In this document: positions 53,499-63,497 of the stretch, piece after piece
How the letters are laid out: each line of letters opens with the position of its first letter
Numbering within the stretch: position 1 is the first letter of the stretch
NCBI RefSeq assembly: GCF_000315625.1
Contig: NW_005434654.1
Location: forward strand, 190,273-254,272
DNA: 64,000 nucleotides
DNA from: Guillardia theta CCMP2712
Lineage: Eukaryota; Cryptophyceae; Pyrenomonadales; Geminigeraceae
Direction of reading: 5' to 3'
Made by a program: the position numbers and the translations under genes
The notes under the pieces: model-generated
Told to the model about the DNA's origin: nothing
Databases searched by the model: none
Seen by the model: the letters and a program-made list of their open reading frames with translations, nothing else

Positions 53499-56400
53499 AT
53501 GCTTACGCCGATGCCATCAGCTCCCATGCCGGGCGCATACGCGACGGTGAGGGGAAGATGCAGATCAAATTCGTTTGCCGAAGATTTGAAAACTTGACTG
53601 TTGCCCCTGTGTTATGAAGAAGAAACTTTGTGAAATGATTTGTGCATGAAAATCACTGTTTCTCGTAGTTTCATTTTTTGACGATTCTTGTTGCTCTGTC
53701 AGGCCTCTGCAAGCACTATTCTCCGGATGTCATCTAGACCAGCACAAGACGCAGGAGATCTTCCAGATGCGGGCTGGGGAGGGGAGAAAAAGGCACATAC
53801 AAGAGACCCTGCTTCTACGCAAATCGACCCGGCGGACCCTAAGTCAAAACAGACATACATTCCGTAAGTTGCCTTCTGCAAGATCAGGATGCTTCTTGCT
53901 GAAACTTTCAAAACAAAGACCCACGGAAACCTTCGAGGAGTATCTCAAACGCAGACAGAGCTCTGGTGAGTACTGTGATGCAACGCGCCAGTAGCCATGA
54001 CAGGTGGTTGCCCAGCCCAGAAAGCACCGAATAGCGTTATCGCCCCAGTGTCAGGGCCCTTGCGTGCTGCATCAAGTGGTGTTGTGGATTTGGTGAGTTC
54101 GTTGACGGCCATGAAATTCTCGCTGATGCCTGGGTTGCAGAAGTCGGTGGCAAAATCAAGGAGCGAGAGTTCGAACGTTGAGCCCTCGACCAGACAGTAT
54201 GCATGCATGACACTATGGTGTGACAGTGTGATGGTCTCTCTTCAGGCAAACGGTTTCCTTCGACGAGTACATGAAAAGAAGAAATCAAGGTAAATAATTG
54301 AATCTCAACACGCAGTTGCAAAACTTGCCACACTGTTCACACTGCAAAACAACAGGGGAGAAGGCAAAACCTGCAAAGGCGATGGGTGAAGAAATGAGTA
54401 TATTCGAGAAATACATGCAGAACAAACAGAATCAAGCATCATCAGTAACTGTATGTGTATTGCTATCTCAATCTCCTGTAACCTGCCTTTTTGCAGAATG
54501 CACAGGATGCCGGAGATCTCCCTGACGCCGGCTGGGGCGGCGAGAAGAAGGCCCACACCCGTGACCCGGTCTCGACCAGGATCGACCCCAACGACCCCAA
54601 GTCCAAGCAGACCTACGTGCCGTGAGTGACTGAGACGGAGGGAGAGAAGGGAGAGGCTGACGAGGGAGGCAGGCCGGCGATGTCGTTCGAGGAGTACATG
54701 AAAAGACGACAAGATCAACTGAATGATTCACTTCAGGCAACATCAACAAACTCCAAGCCACAAACATCTACACCGCAAGCTAATCGAGTAAGCTACTCCA
54801 CCACTGGCGGATACACTCCCGGAGCTCGCTCGGCCAGTCCGGCTCCTACTGCCTCGGCCTCGTACAGCGCTGCTCCTTCCTACGCTCCCCAGTCCTCGGC
54901 TCCTCCGAGCAGAGGCGTGAGCTACTCCACCACTGGCGGATACACTCCTCGCGGCCGCTCGGCCAGCCCGGCTCCTGCTGCCTCGGCCTCGTACGGCTCA
55001 GAGCTGCCTTCAGCGAACTCCGAGTCCTCGGCTCCCTCTGGCGGACGCATCAGCTACTCCACCACTGGCGGATACACTCCCGGAGCTCGCTCGGCCAGCC
55101 CGGCTCCTGCTGCCTCGGCCTCGTACAGCGCTGCTCCTTCCTACGCTCCCCAGTCCTCGGCTCCCTCTGGCGGACGCATCAGCTACTCCACCACTGGCGG
55201 ATACACTCCCGGAGCTCGCTCTGCCAGCCCGGCTCCTGCTGCCTCGGCCTCGTACGGCTCAGAGCAGCCTTCAGCGAACTCCGAGTCCTCGGCTCCCTCT
55301 GGCGGACGCATCAGCTACTCCACCACTGGCGGATACACTCCTCGCGGCCGCTCGGCCAGCCCGGCTCCTGCGGCCTCGGCCTCGTACAGCGCTGCTCCTT
55401 CCTACGCTCCCCAGTCCTCGGCTCCACCGAGCAGGGGCGTGAGCTACTCCACCACTGGCGGATACACTCCTCGCGGCCGCTCTGCCAGCCCGGCTCCTGC
55501 TGCCTCGGCCTCGTACGGCTCAGAGCAGCCTTCAGCGAACTCCGAGTCCTCGGCTCCCTCTGGCGGACGCATCAGCTACTCCACCACTGGCGGATACACT
55601 CCTCGCGGCCGCTCGGCCAGCCCGGCTCCTGCTGCCTCGGCCTCGTACAGCGCTGCTCCTTCCTACGCTCCCCAGTCCTCGGCTCCCTCTGGCGGACGCA
55701 TCAGCTACTCCACCACTGGCGGATACACTCCCGGAGCTCGCTCGGCCAGCCCGGCTCCTGCTGCCTCGGCCTCGTACGGCTCAGAGCAGCCTTCAGCGAA
55801 CTCCGAGTCCTCGGCTCCCTCTGGCGGACGCATCAGCTACTCCACCACTGGCGGATACACTCCCGGAGCTCGCTCGGCCAGCCCGGCTCCTGCTGCCTCG
55901 GCCTCGTACAGCGCTGCTCCTTCCTACGCTCCCCAGTCCTCGGCTGCTCCGAGCAGGGGCGTGAGCTACTCCACCACTGGCGGATACACTCCCGGAGCTC
56001 GCTCGGCCCCCGCCTCCGCCCCTGCTTCTTCCTACGCTCCTCAGTACAATGAACCTGCGGTAGCTGAGCTTGCTTACCTATTGCCTTGATCTGACTTGCG
56101 GTTGGCAGGGCAAGCCAGCACAGGATGCCGGAGATCTCCCTGACGCCGGCTGGGGCGGCGAGAAGAAGGCCCACACCCGTGACCCGGTCTCGACCAGGGT
56201 CGACCCCAACGACCCTAAGTCCAAGCAGACCTACGTGCCGTGAGTGACTGAGACGGAGGGAGAGAAGGGAGAGGCTGACGAGGGAGGCAGGCCGGCGATG
56301 TCGTTCGAGGAGTACATGAAAAGACGACAGGATCAGAGCTATAGTGCCCTGGGTAGTAGCAGAAGTTCTCCCAATCTTTCAGCTTCGACAGCAGTCAAGT

Positions 56401-57006
56401 TCTCTCAGCCAGAAGACAATTCTCGCCCTGTTTCTGCAGCTGCAGGCAAGCGCATCAGCTACTCAACTACGGGAGGTTACGTTCCTCGAGGAAGGGCGAG
56501 AGACGATGAAGGGAGCTCTGACGGTTCCAACCCTCCTTTGTCTCCTTGTACAAGCTGAAATGATTTCCAGATCTAATCTCTTCAGCTCGAAATGAAGACT
56601 CTGAGGACGGATCTGTATCTGTCCTTAAGAACTCAAGGCCGGTTCATTTCTATCATGACTATTTATATCAGCGTCAAAAGTCAGGTGTCAACATGCAGGC
56701 GATCACACGTCCTTCTTCCTGACTTGATCGTTTGCTTTACAGTCATGGCAAAAATCTCTTCGGGATCGGAACAGAACGACCAGGTCGTGTATTGAGCGAA
56801 TCTTGTTGCTTTGTGAAAAAAAAGTGCAGGCGTTCAAGGCACAAGCGGCGCAGTGGTTGTACGACAAGAGATACTTCCAAACAGCAAGCACGAAGAAAAG
56901 CAATGCTCCGTGAGTGATTTGGTTCAAAGCTGCTGCTCCTGAGTTTTCTCCCAGGGATGCAGAGACGTTTGAAGACTACATGAAGAGAAGAGAAGTCGTG
57001 AAATGA
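53499..57006 (+). CDS. EEYMK/GW-module protein 3 (unrecognised family)
   Basis: The plus-strand gene is the longest member. Exon 1 (53499-53546) is the leader 'MLTPMPSAPMPGAYAT'. Exon 2 (53703-53863, 161 bp as in protein 1) has 'TILRMSSRPAQDAG' and a GW module. Exon 3 is 'TETFEEYLKRRQSS'. Exon 4 ('VIAPVSGPLRAASSGVVDL') is shared with protein 2. Then come 'TVSFDEYMKRRNQ', 'EEMSIFEKYMQNKQ', a GW exon, and an EEYMK exon with a ten-unit YSTTGGYTP array (54785-56035). A GW exon follows, then 'PAMSFEEYMKRRQDQ', an exon 'NSRPVHFYHDYLYQRQKS', an exon with 'MAKISSGSEQNDQ', an exon 'AFKAQAAQWLYDKRYF', and the last exon 'AETFEDYMKRREVVK', stopping at 57004-57006. Each EEYMK exon after a GW exon starts in phase 2. 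Function is unknown; a scaffold or linker role is inference from the repeated modules. Confidence 0.75.
54785..56035 (+). repeat. YSTTGGYTP repeat array in protein 3 with two alternating unit types
   Basis: About ten units. One class ends 'YSAAPSYAPQSS' (129 bp, as in proteins 1 and 2); the other has 'YGSEQPSANSESS'. The two classes alternate for most of the array, a higher-order structure absent from proteins 1 and 2. Confidence 0.9.
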
Positions 57007-57252
57007 AATGGGGGGCATTCATGAGATACAGAACACCCTACTGCTTCCTCTGTACATTTCCAAATTCTTTCACATGGAGCAGGAGTATTCCTCATCCATT
57101 GTTGTATTCATTTTGCTCGTCTCTATCCTTCCACTACACAGGTCAAGCTCTTGACCCTAGATAGATGATCGTTGAACAAGAATGTGTAGTTTGTGATTTA
57201 CCGGGAACATGCATTTGCCTGCCACAGAATGTTTTGGAGTAAACGATTGCGA

Positions 57253-58119
57253 TCAACTCTCGTCTTCTTCTAGGTTGATGCTCTTGCCAAACTTGAGCGT
57301 CAGCCTGGCCTTGAGTTCCTTCATCCTCGACTTCACCTGTGCACATGGCTGATAAGTACCGGACGCGGGTCTTGAGGATAGTCTTACCGTGAGGATTTCA
57401 GCCTGCAGTTGGTTTGTTTCCCCTTCCACCTCCTCAATACACTTGTCGACATGCCCTTGCGCATCTTCCTGGTTCAGCTCAACGAAAGCTTCTCCGACAG
57501 ACAGCTGAAGAGGACATCAAACATCTGATAATGTTGAAGAAGTTCAAGTACTTTGACTGGTTCAGAATCATCGAGGAGCATCATAATCTCGTTACTGCAA
57601 TCTTGCAGGTTTTGGAGGTGGTCCTGCAAAATCTTCAATTGCATCAACCAAGCTTGAATATACCTTCTTGGACTTGATGTCATCCTCCAACTCATGGAAT
57701 CTGATGTTCAGTTTACTAAATTCGTTGATATCTGCCTGGAATGATACATGGCATTCAGATTGTCAGAACGTCGAACACTTCTGACTTGGTGTTCAGCCAT
57801 TTGATTTGATATCCTGCTTTCACGCAAGAAATGCATCCAAACAATAAAGCATTGACACGTTGATAGACATGCAATAATGACACATATATGTCATCGAATG
57901 ACCTCATTTTGGTCATCGCTCAAGAGAGGAGGAACCAGCTTAATCAAGTCACGACATCTCCTGTCCAGTCCGCAAACTCTCATCAGACACTTGGGACTGT
58001 CCTTGCAGGTTGTCCCTCATGCTGCTTCCTCCTCCTCTTACCGCCTCCCATGTCGCCTCTCTCACCTGATCTGCTGCCGTCACCTCCTTCTCCTCCCCTT
58101 CCTCGCCCGCCGCCATCAT
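57253..58119 (-). CDS. PFDN4: Prefoldin subunit 4
   Basis: Six exons or so encode a protein of about 130 residues. Exon 1 (from ATG 58119, or 58116) is 'MMAAGEEGEEKEVTAADQ'. Next comes 'ADINEFSKLNIRFHELED', then 'ILQDHLQNLQDCSNEIMML', then 'LSVGEAFVELNQEDAQGHV', then the C-terminal helix 'MKELKARLTLKFGKSINLEE'. This matches PFDN4 ('KxQLYxKFGxxINLE' at the end; 'iGevFi..sqEe' in the middle). Two coiled-coil helices flank the beta-hairpin part. Prefoldin hands unfolded actin and tubulin to CCT in the cytosol. The introns are about 45-60 bp, except for a longer first intron (about 300 bp, 57740-58060). The promoter is shared with CFAP69. Confidence 0.88.
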
Positions 58120-58225
58120 GGTTCCCGCGCTTTCTCACAGAAAGTGTAACGATCGTAACGTTTAGTTTAAAATTGTTTTAAAACAACCCTCGTAACGACT
58201 GTAACTGAAGGAGGGCAGTTGGAGC
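58120..58225. promoter_or_regulatory. 106-bp bidirectional promoter between PFDN4 and CFAP69
   Basis: The gap between the two start codons. It contains repeated GTAACG words ('tgtaacgatcgtaacg' at about 58145 and 'cgtaacgactgtaac' at about 58191) and the palindrome gttttaaaac near 58174. It must contain both transcription starts if both models are right. No TATA box is obvious. Confidence 0.6.
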
Positions 58226-61030
58226 ATGGCGGGACAAGGCGGCGGCGGCGGCGAGGGAGCACAGGGTGCGGTCGGGGGATCGAGACGAGATGTAGAGAAG
58301 CAGGGGAAGACAACAAAGCAGGATGAGGATGATGTTGTGAAGAGAGACATGCTGTCAACGCTCGTCATGCTGCTCACGAACAAACATAGCGCAGAGCTCT
58401 ATGACAGGCAGGTGAAAACGTTAATGAGAATCAGCAAGGCTTATAGCGACGGGTTCTTCATTGCAGACATTCATAAGCTCGTCCAAATTTTCAAACATGT
58501 TGGGGGTCGGGTGGATCAAGGGATGACAGAGTTTGTTGAGCCTCTTTGCGATCTGTTGAACATTTGCTCCAAGCCCTTTGTTAAACAGATAGCGAGCGAG
58601 GAATACAGAAACTTTGACTCTTTGAGCGAAATCGTACAAGTAATCTGCTCCTTTATATCGTCTAAGATTCCTGAGATTCAGCTTTCGGCGGCAGCAGCCA
58701 TGATCGCATATTCAACGACTGACGAAGGGTTGCCCGCTAGCATTAGTTTTCGGAATCAAATTCTCGAAAGCAGCAGCGCCATTGAAAACATCGGACAGGT
58801 CTTTCAGAGGGGGGAACTCGACAAGAAGGTACTGCTCCAACTTCTACAGCTCCTGCTCGAACTCTCTCGCAGAAACGAACTGGCAGCGCAGATTTCACAG
58901 CAAAATTGTTTGGAGTACGCCGTGGAAGCTCTTCTGCATGGTTTCAAATCACATATATGCGTGATATCGGTAGAGATTCTCTGGAATTGTATGGAGAATG
59001 TCCCGTCTGCCGCTGAGCGACTTGGTACCAAGAGGACGGCAGACGTGTTTGCTCAGGTCATCACAGACCTGTTGAAGGAAGGTTATCGATCGCAAGACAA
59101 GGAGTTGAGGAATGAGTTGCTGCTGGTGCTGCATTACTTGGCGGAGAAGGTCGTTATCTCCTCTCCATGTCAGATTTCTGATGCTGACTATGTTTCTGCC
59201 CTGCAGGATAAAATCCATGAATTCTTTATCGCCAACGGTTTCCTGGAAACCTTGTTGACTACTTCATCTGCCAGCGAGAGTGAAGTAAGAAACGATGTAA
59301 AGTCGTCGGTTTTGACCTCCTCGAGCGAAGACTTTGAGATGAAGCGGACCATGATGCACATAATTTGCCTGCTGTCCGAGAACCCAGCTTGCATGGATAG
59401 AATCAAACAACACCACTCCTTTATTCCAGGCCTGGTCTTGCACTTGGACGAAAGGTATGTCAACCATCTTGCAAGGAAGAAGTTCTCCCGGCAACAACAG
59501 AGACAGCTCCAGATCGAATGTTTGTCTTCTCTCGTCATCCTCGTGCCGAAATTTCCGGATCTCTTCATCCAGCTCGGAGGCCTCGCCATCATCCTCCAAT
59601 TTCTTTCTGAACAGTCGGAGGAAAGTCTTCGTTCCGGTTGCCTTCGTCTCCTCATTCAGTGTGCAAAGCTTCCTGGCTTCCAAGAAGAGCTTGGAGGGAA
59701 GGCTGTGGCCATGATGATCTCGTTGGTAAAGGAGCAGAGCATGCATCCGTTCCATATCCGGCAGGATGCACTTAGCGTCCTTGCTCGACTGTGTGAGAAT
59801 TGCCCTGCCAACCAGAACATCGTCTCGGCGTTGGAGGGCCTGGATGCATTGATAGAGAACATTGAGTGGACGGTGGAGGAGACGATCAGGATGGAGCCGA
59901 TGTCTCTGACTGCTGTGGATGCAGTCTGGTGCATCGTGTGCGGGAACAGAGAGAACGAGAGGTTGTTCGAGCAGAAGGGAGGGCTAGAGGCTTTGGTGCT
60001 GCTGCTTGACAAGTGCCCCCGTTTCTTGCAATTCCTGGTCGTGAGTTGCATGTGCCAACTGGTTGAGAATCAGGGCCTGCTGGAGCAGCTTAGGACTCTG
60101 AGGGAGCCAGTCGCCAACAAGGCGGTGACGCACCTGCTGATCAGGCTGTGGAGGGAAGAGGAAGACTACATCCTGCAGGAGGAAAGGAAAGAGTTGGAGA
60201 TCAGAGGCGTCAATCTGAGGAGAGAGGAAGACATGAGGTCGGGAGAGCTCGTTGAGCACCTGACCCTGAAGAACCTGCACACGAAGATCCATTCCCTGCT
60301 TGTCAAACTCGGTTTTGACACGGCGAGGGACGAGTTGGACACAGAGGAGAAGAAGAAGCTCTTCCAGATCGAGAAGTATCTGCAGGCGCATGAAGCCACT
60401 CTGTGGCAGGCGTTCAACAAGGAGCTAGCAGAGGAAGGGATCCGGCCTGTCACACCTGACCGCAGGATTCTGGAGAGGAGGGTCGATGAGAACATGGCAG
60501 CCCAGGAGGAGCTCGAGGAGCAACTGGAAAATATGGACGCACAGCATGAGGCGGGAGAGCAGGAGGAGCTGCGACAATTCTTTCAGCAGATCCATCAGGA
60601 GGAGCTTGCCAGGAAGAACACGGTGAAGCGAGTCAGTCAGGCCCTGCCGACGTCGACGAGGACCAAGATCATCGTGGACTCGCACAAGTCGCAGATCTAT
60701 CCCCCGCTGATCGCAACGACAAGAGGGCTGGAGGAAAAGACCAACGACGGGCGGGGGAGCCGAACAGAGAGGAAGGACAACGTGGAGGAGTTCCTGCGGG
60801 ACTCCGCAACATCGAAGCTGGTAAGTGCCCCTTCCTTCCTTTCGTGTTGCTCCTGCTCGCCTCCCTCCTCCTTCCTCCCTGCGCCATCCCCGTTGATGTT
60901 GCTCACCGGCGCTTGTCAGGTGGCATCCAGACCTACAAGTGCAAGGCCGAAGAGTGGGAAGAGCGTTGAAGGCAGTCAGACCCCAGCTGGGGCCGGAGTG
61001 AACGCAGCCATCGCATTACGAGCTTCTTAG
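58226..61030 (+). CDS. CFAP69: CFAP69-like armadillo-repeat axonemal protein
   Basis: One long exon (58226-60820) and a short last exon (60920-61030) give about 901 residues, close to animal CFAP69 in length. It is made of HEAT/ARM-type helices through about residue 650. It then has 'SLLVKLGFDTARDELDTEEK' and 'GIRPVTPDRRILERRVDEN', equivalent to the CFAP69 'LGKLDFE' and 'lRPVTtDkkaLe' regions. 'SSEDFEMKRTMMHIICLL' and 'AVDAVWCIVCGNRENERLFE' also match the family. The C-terminus is coiled coil and then a basic tail. In animals CFAP69 acts in the central apparatus of motile cilia. The 99-bp intron lacks stops in frame (see findings). Confidence 0.85.
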   Translation: MAGQGGGGGEGAQGAVGGSRRDVEKQGKTTKQDEDDVVKRDMLSTLVMLLTNKHSAELYDRQVKTLMRISKAYSDGFFIADIHKLVQIFKHVGGRVDQGMTEFVEPLCDLLNICSKPFVKQIASEEYRNFDSLSEIVQVICSFISSKIPEIQLSAAAAMIAYSTTDEGLPASISFRNQILESSSAIENIGQVFQRGELDKKVLLQLLQLLLELSRRNELAAQISQQNCLEYAVEALLHGFKSHICVISVEILWNCMENVPSAAERLGTKRTADVFAQVITDLLKEGYRSQDKELRNELLLVLHYLAEKVVISSPCQISDADYVSALQDKIHEFFIANGFLETLLTTSSASESEVRNDVKSSVLTSSSEDFEMKRTMMHIICLLSENPACMDRIKQHHSFIPGLVLHLDERYVNHLARKKFSRQQQRQLQIECLSSLVILVPKFPDLFIQLGGLAIILQFLSEQSEESLRSGCLRLLIQCAKLPGFQEELGGKAVAMMISLVKEQSMHPFHIRQDALSVLARLCENCPANQNIVSALEGLDALIENIEWTVEETIRMEPMSLTAVDAVWCIVCGNRENERLFEQKGGLEALVLLLDKCPRFLQFLVVSCMCQLVENQGLLEQLRTLREPVANKAVTHLLIRLWREEEDYILQEERKELEIRGVNLRREEDMRSGELVEHLTLKNLHTKIHSLLVKLGFDTARDELDTEEKKKLFQIEKYLQAHEATLWQAFNKELAEEGIRPVTPDRRILERRVDENMAAQEELEEQLENMDAQHEAGEQEELRQFFQQIHQEELARKNTVKRVSQALPTSTRTKIIVDSHKSQIYPPLIATTRGLEEKTNDGRGSRTERKDNVEEFLRDSATSKLVSAPSFLSCCSCSPPSSFLPAPSPLMLLTGACQVASRPTSARPKSGKSVEGSQTPAGAGVNAAIALRAS

Positions 61031-61146
61031 CTAGCTATCCCCTCATTATTGTTTTCTATCCTCTTGAACCAATCGCGAAGCTACACCATTGCGCAGCTCG
61101 TGCTCGACTCGCCGCAGCCGGCTGTGGATCTCGCTGCCACGTCACG

Positions 61147-63271
61147 TCAGCACCTCCCTCGTCCTGTAGCTGCAAGTTGCCTGACGGATGGCTCCAGCCT
61201 CGATGCAAGTCTCAACATCTCCAGGGCCCTCTTATGGTCCTGGCAGTTTGCAAAGGAGCAAACGCACGAGTCAAAATGTCGATGTGCCAGATGAGACCGA
61301 CGGGGAGGAGTCCTGACCTGATAGCGCTGGGATATCATGGTGCTGTAGGAGCACAGAGTCTGTGCATGATGAGGATCCATCTTGAGCAACGCCTGCATCG
61401 CTATCAGGCAAGATGCACCAACGAGTCTGGCAGACCTCGTAATGATATGTTGCCTCATCAATCTCACCCTTCATCTGCAACACAGTCGCGAAGTTGGAAC
61501 GAAGCTCCAGGTTGTCAGGTATCAGCATGAGCGCGTCCTGGTGAACGATCATCATCGTCCTCATCCGATCGGTCGACTGACCCGAAAAGTCTTGACTGCC
61601 AAATCAGCTTGCTTCAAGTAAAACTGCGAGAGAGCAAGACTGCAACGAAGAGATGTCTTACTCTTCTCTCAGAGCATCAGGATCAAAGACCTGTTCCAGG
61701 ATGTAGCATGGTAGGGGTCGAGGCTCTTGGCGATGGTGAAGAAGTAGGCAGCAGTCTTGCGATCTTTGCCACAGGACCCCAAAACCCTCCCGAGGTTGAA
61801 GTAATGATCAGGGTTCTCCGGCTCGATCGCTGCAGCTCGGCTGACGTGCGTCATGCTTTGACAACAGATGAACTTCTCCTCACCGATACAGAGAGACCAC
61901 GTCCTCCCAATTCTCATCGCACCTCTCAACGACTTTCACCAGCTCAAGGATGACGGCAAGGTCTTGAGGATCTTGAGCAAGAGCTTTCCTGGGGAAGAAC
62001 AGACGCTGTCTCAGCAGATCAATCTCCTCCATCTAACTTCCTCGCCTGTACATCAGAGAGGCTTCACTGTCTCTCCCTGTCTGTGACAGTAGACATCCAT
62101 AAAGGTTCATACACTCAGAGTCCTTGGGATTGATCTCTAGCGCACTCCTAACATAGTGCCGCTCAACAACAAGGAACGTGAGAGAGTTCATACCGCAGAA
62201 GAGCCTCCGCTTCCTTCCTCTTGCCGATCCCAACCTTGAGAGATGCCAGCACTGTCCTCGCTCCTGTGTGCTTCGGATTGAGCCACAACGCCCTCTGCAG
62301 CTCACGGTCTCAGCGTCGCCCTTTTAGCCCCCCACACAAACTTTGAGAAGCTCGTCTGCCTTGAGGATGTCTCTCCCTTTCTTCTTGATGTACTCTGCCT
62401 TCATCTGTCCAACAGTTCAGGTGCGGAGCATGGCGGCTCCTGCCAACCACCTGCGGGAGGTAGGAATGGATTTTCCTGCGTGTCCGATTCGCAGGATGAC
62501 CGTGCTGCTGCTGCGCAGCCCCTATGACACCGGAGGAGTTTGATTGGAGCTTCAAGGATGAGACGTTTCTCTCAGTGGGGGGCCTGAGACCAGTACAGGA
62601 GCGTCACGTATGCGAGGATCGACCTCCTCGCTTGTACTCCACGTTTTGGCTACCTCAAGACCAGGAACTCAGCATAGGCCACCAGCGGGAGCGAGTGATT
62701 CTGAAAGAGATGGATGGCCCCGTTGAAGATTCGCTCAGCCTCTTCGTAGTCAGGGTCTTCCCTGAGCTTGAGATCAGCGAAAGTCAAGTGCAGGCTCGCA
62801 GAAAGCTTGCCTGTGCCAAAGAATGCTGGCAAGGTTCAGCAGAGGAGCCAAAGAAGAGTTGAACGGTATCATCGAGCGGATGGCTCCCTCCGCCCCCGTC
62901 AGGTTCTTCCAGTGCACTGCCTGGATGTATGCAAGGTTGTTCGCAGCTAGAGGAAGCCCTGGGGAGATGCGAAGGGCGTTCTCGTAGCATCGTGCTGCTT
63001 CCAGATAACGACCCTCGTTCATCCCGTCCTGGGCGGAGTTCAACCATGGCAGAAGACTTGAGTTGCCGCCCTCGATGTCGAGCTTGATGGTGGATACCGC
63101 CCCATCTTCGTCTTTCAAGTCTCCAAGGGGATACGCATGGAAGAATCCATGCTTCTGCCTCCGTCCTGCTAGGCTGGGCGCAGAAACATCAGCCGGCTCG
63201 AGACGCGAGATCGCGAGCACGAGCAAGAGCAGTCTTGCCGCCACGTGCTCCATCGGGAGACGGGGAAGCAT
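61147..63271 (-). CDS. Secretory-pathway TPR-repeat protein
   Basis: A multi-exon minus-strand gene. The N-terminus ('MEHVAARLLLLVLAISRLEP', start 63271 or ATG 63253) is a signal peptide. The first exon then has a TPR-like unit ('EARYLEAARCYENALRISP' type, 'AANNLAYIQAVHWKNLTGAE'). Further exons read 'DPDYEEAERIFNGAIHLFQN', 'RSALEINPKDSECMNLYGCL', 'AAAIEPENPDHYFNLGRVLG', 'AYFFTIAKSLDPYHATSW' and 'LMLIPDNLELRSNFATVLQM'. The last is 'HKRALEMLRLASRLEPSV', with a stop at 61147. These are typical TPR helices ending in Pro. Exon joins were not fixed individually. An ER or secreted role is inferred from the signal peptide; partners are unknown. Confidence 0.65.
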
Positions 63272-63497
63272 GCGAGAGGAGGACAGTGATCATATCATGT
63301 CGCCAGCTGCATGGCGCCGATCGCGTCGGGCGCGCTCCTCCTCGCTCTCCATTGCGCCTGCTCTGACTGCCGCAAACTTGTCTGCAGCCTCGATACTTAT
63401 TTACGCGGGGCAAGGGAAGCAGGCCTGGGGAGGGGAGGGGGAGGGGGAGGAGGCAGGAGAAGGTCATGGCGAGCTCTGTGGATGAAGGGAGGATGAG
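63272..63497. other. Short divergent intergenic region
   Basis: About 225 bp between the TPR gene start (minus) and the partial plus-strand ORF. It includes a G-rich 'gaggggagggggagggggagg' run at about 63430-63452. No other feature is recognised. Confidence 0.4.
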
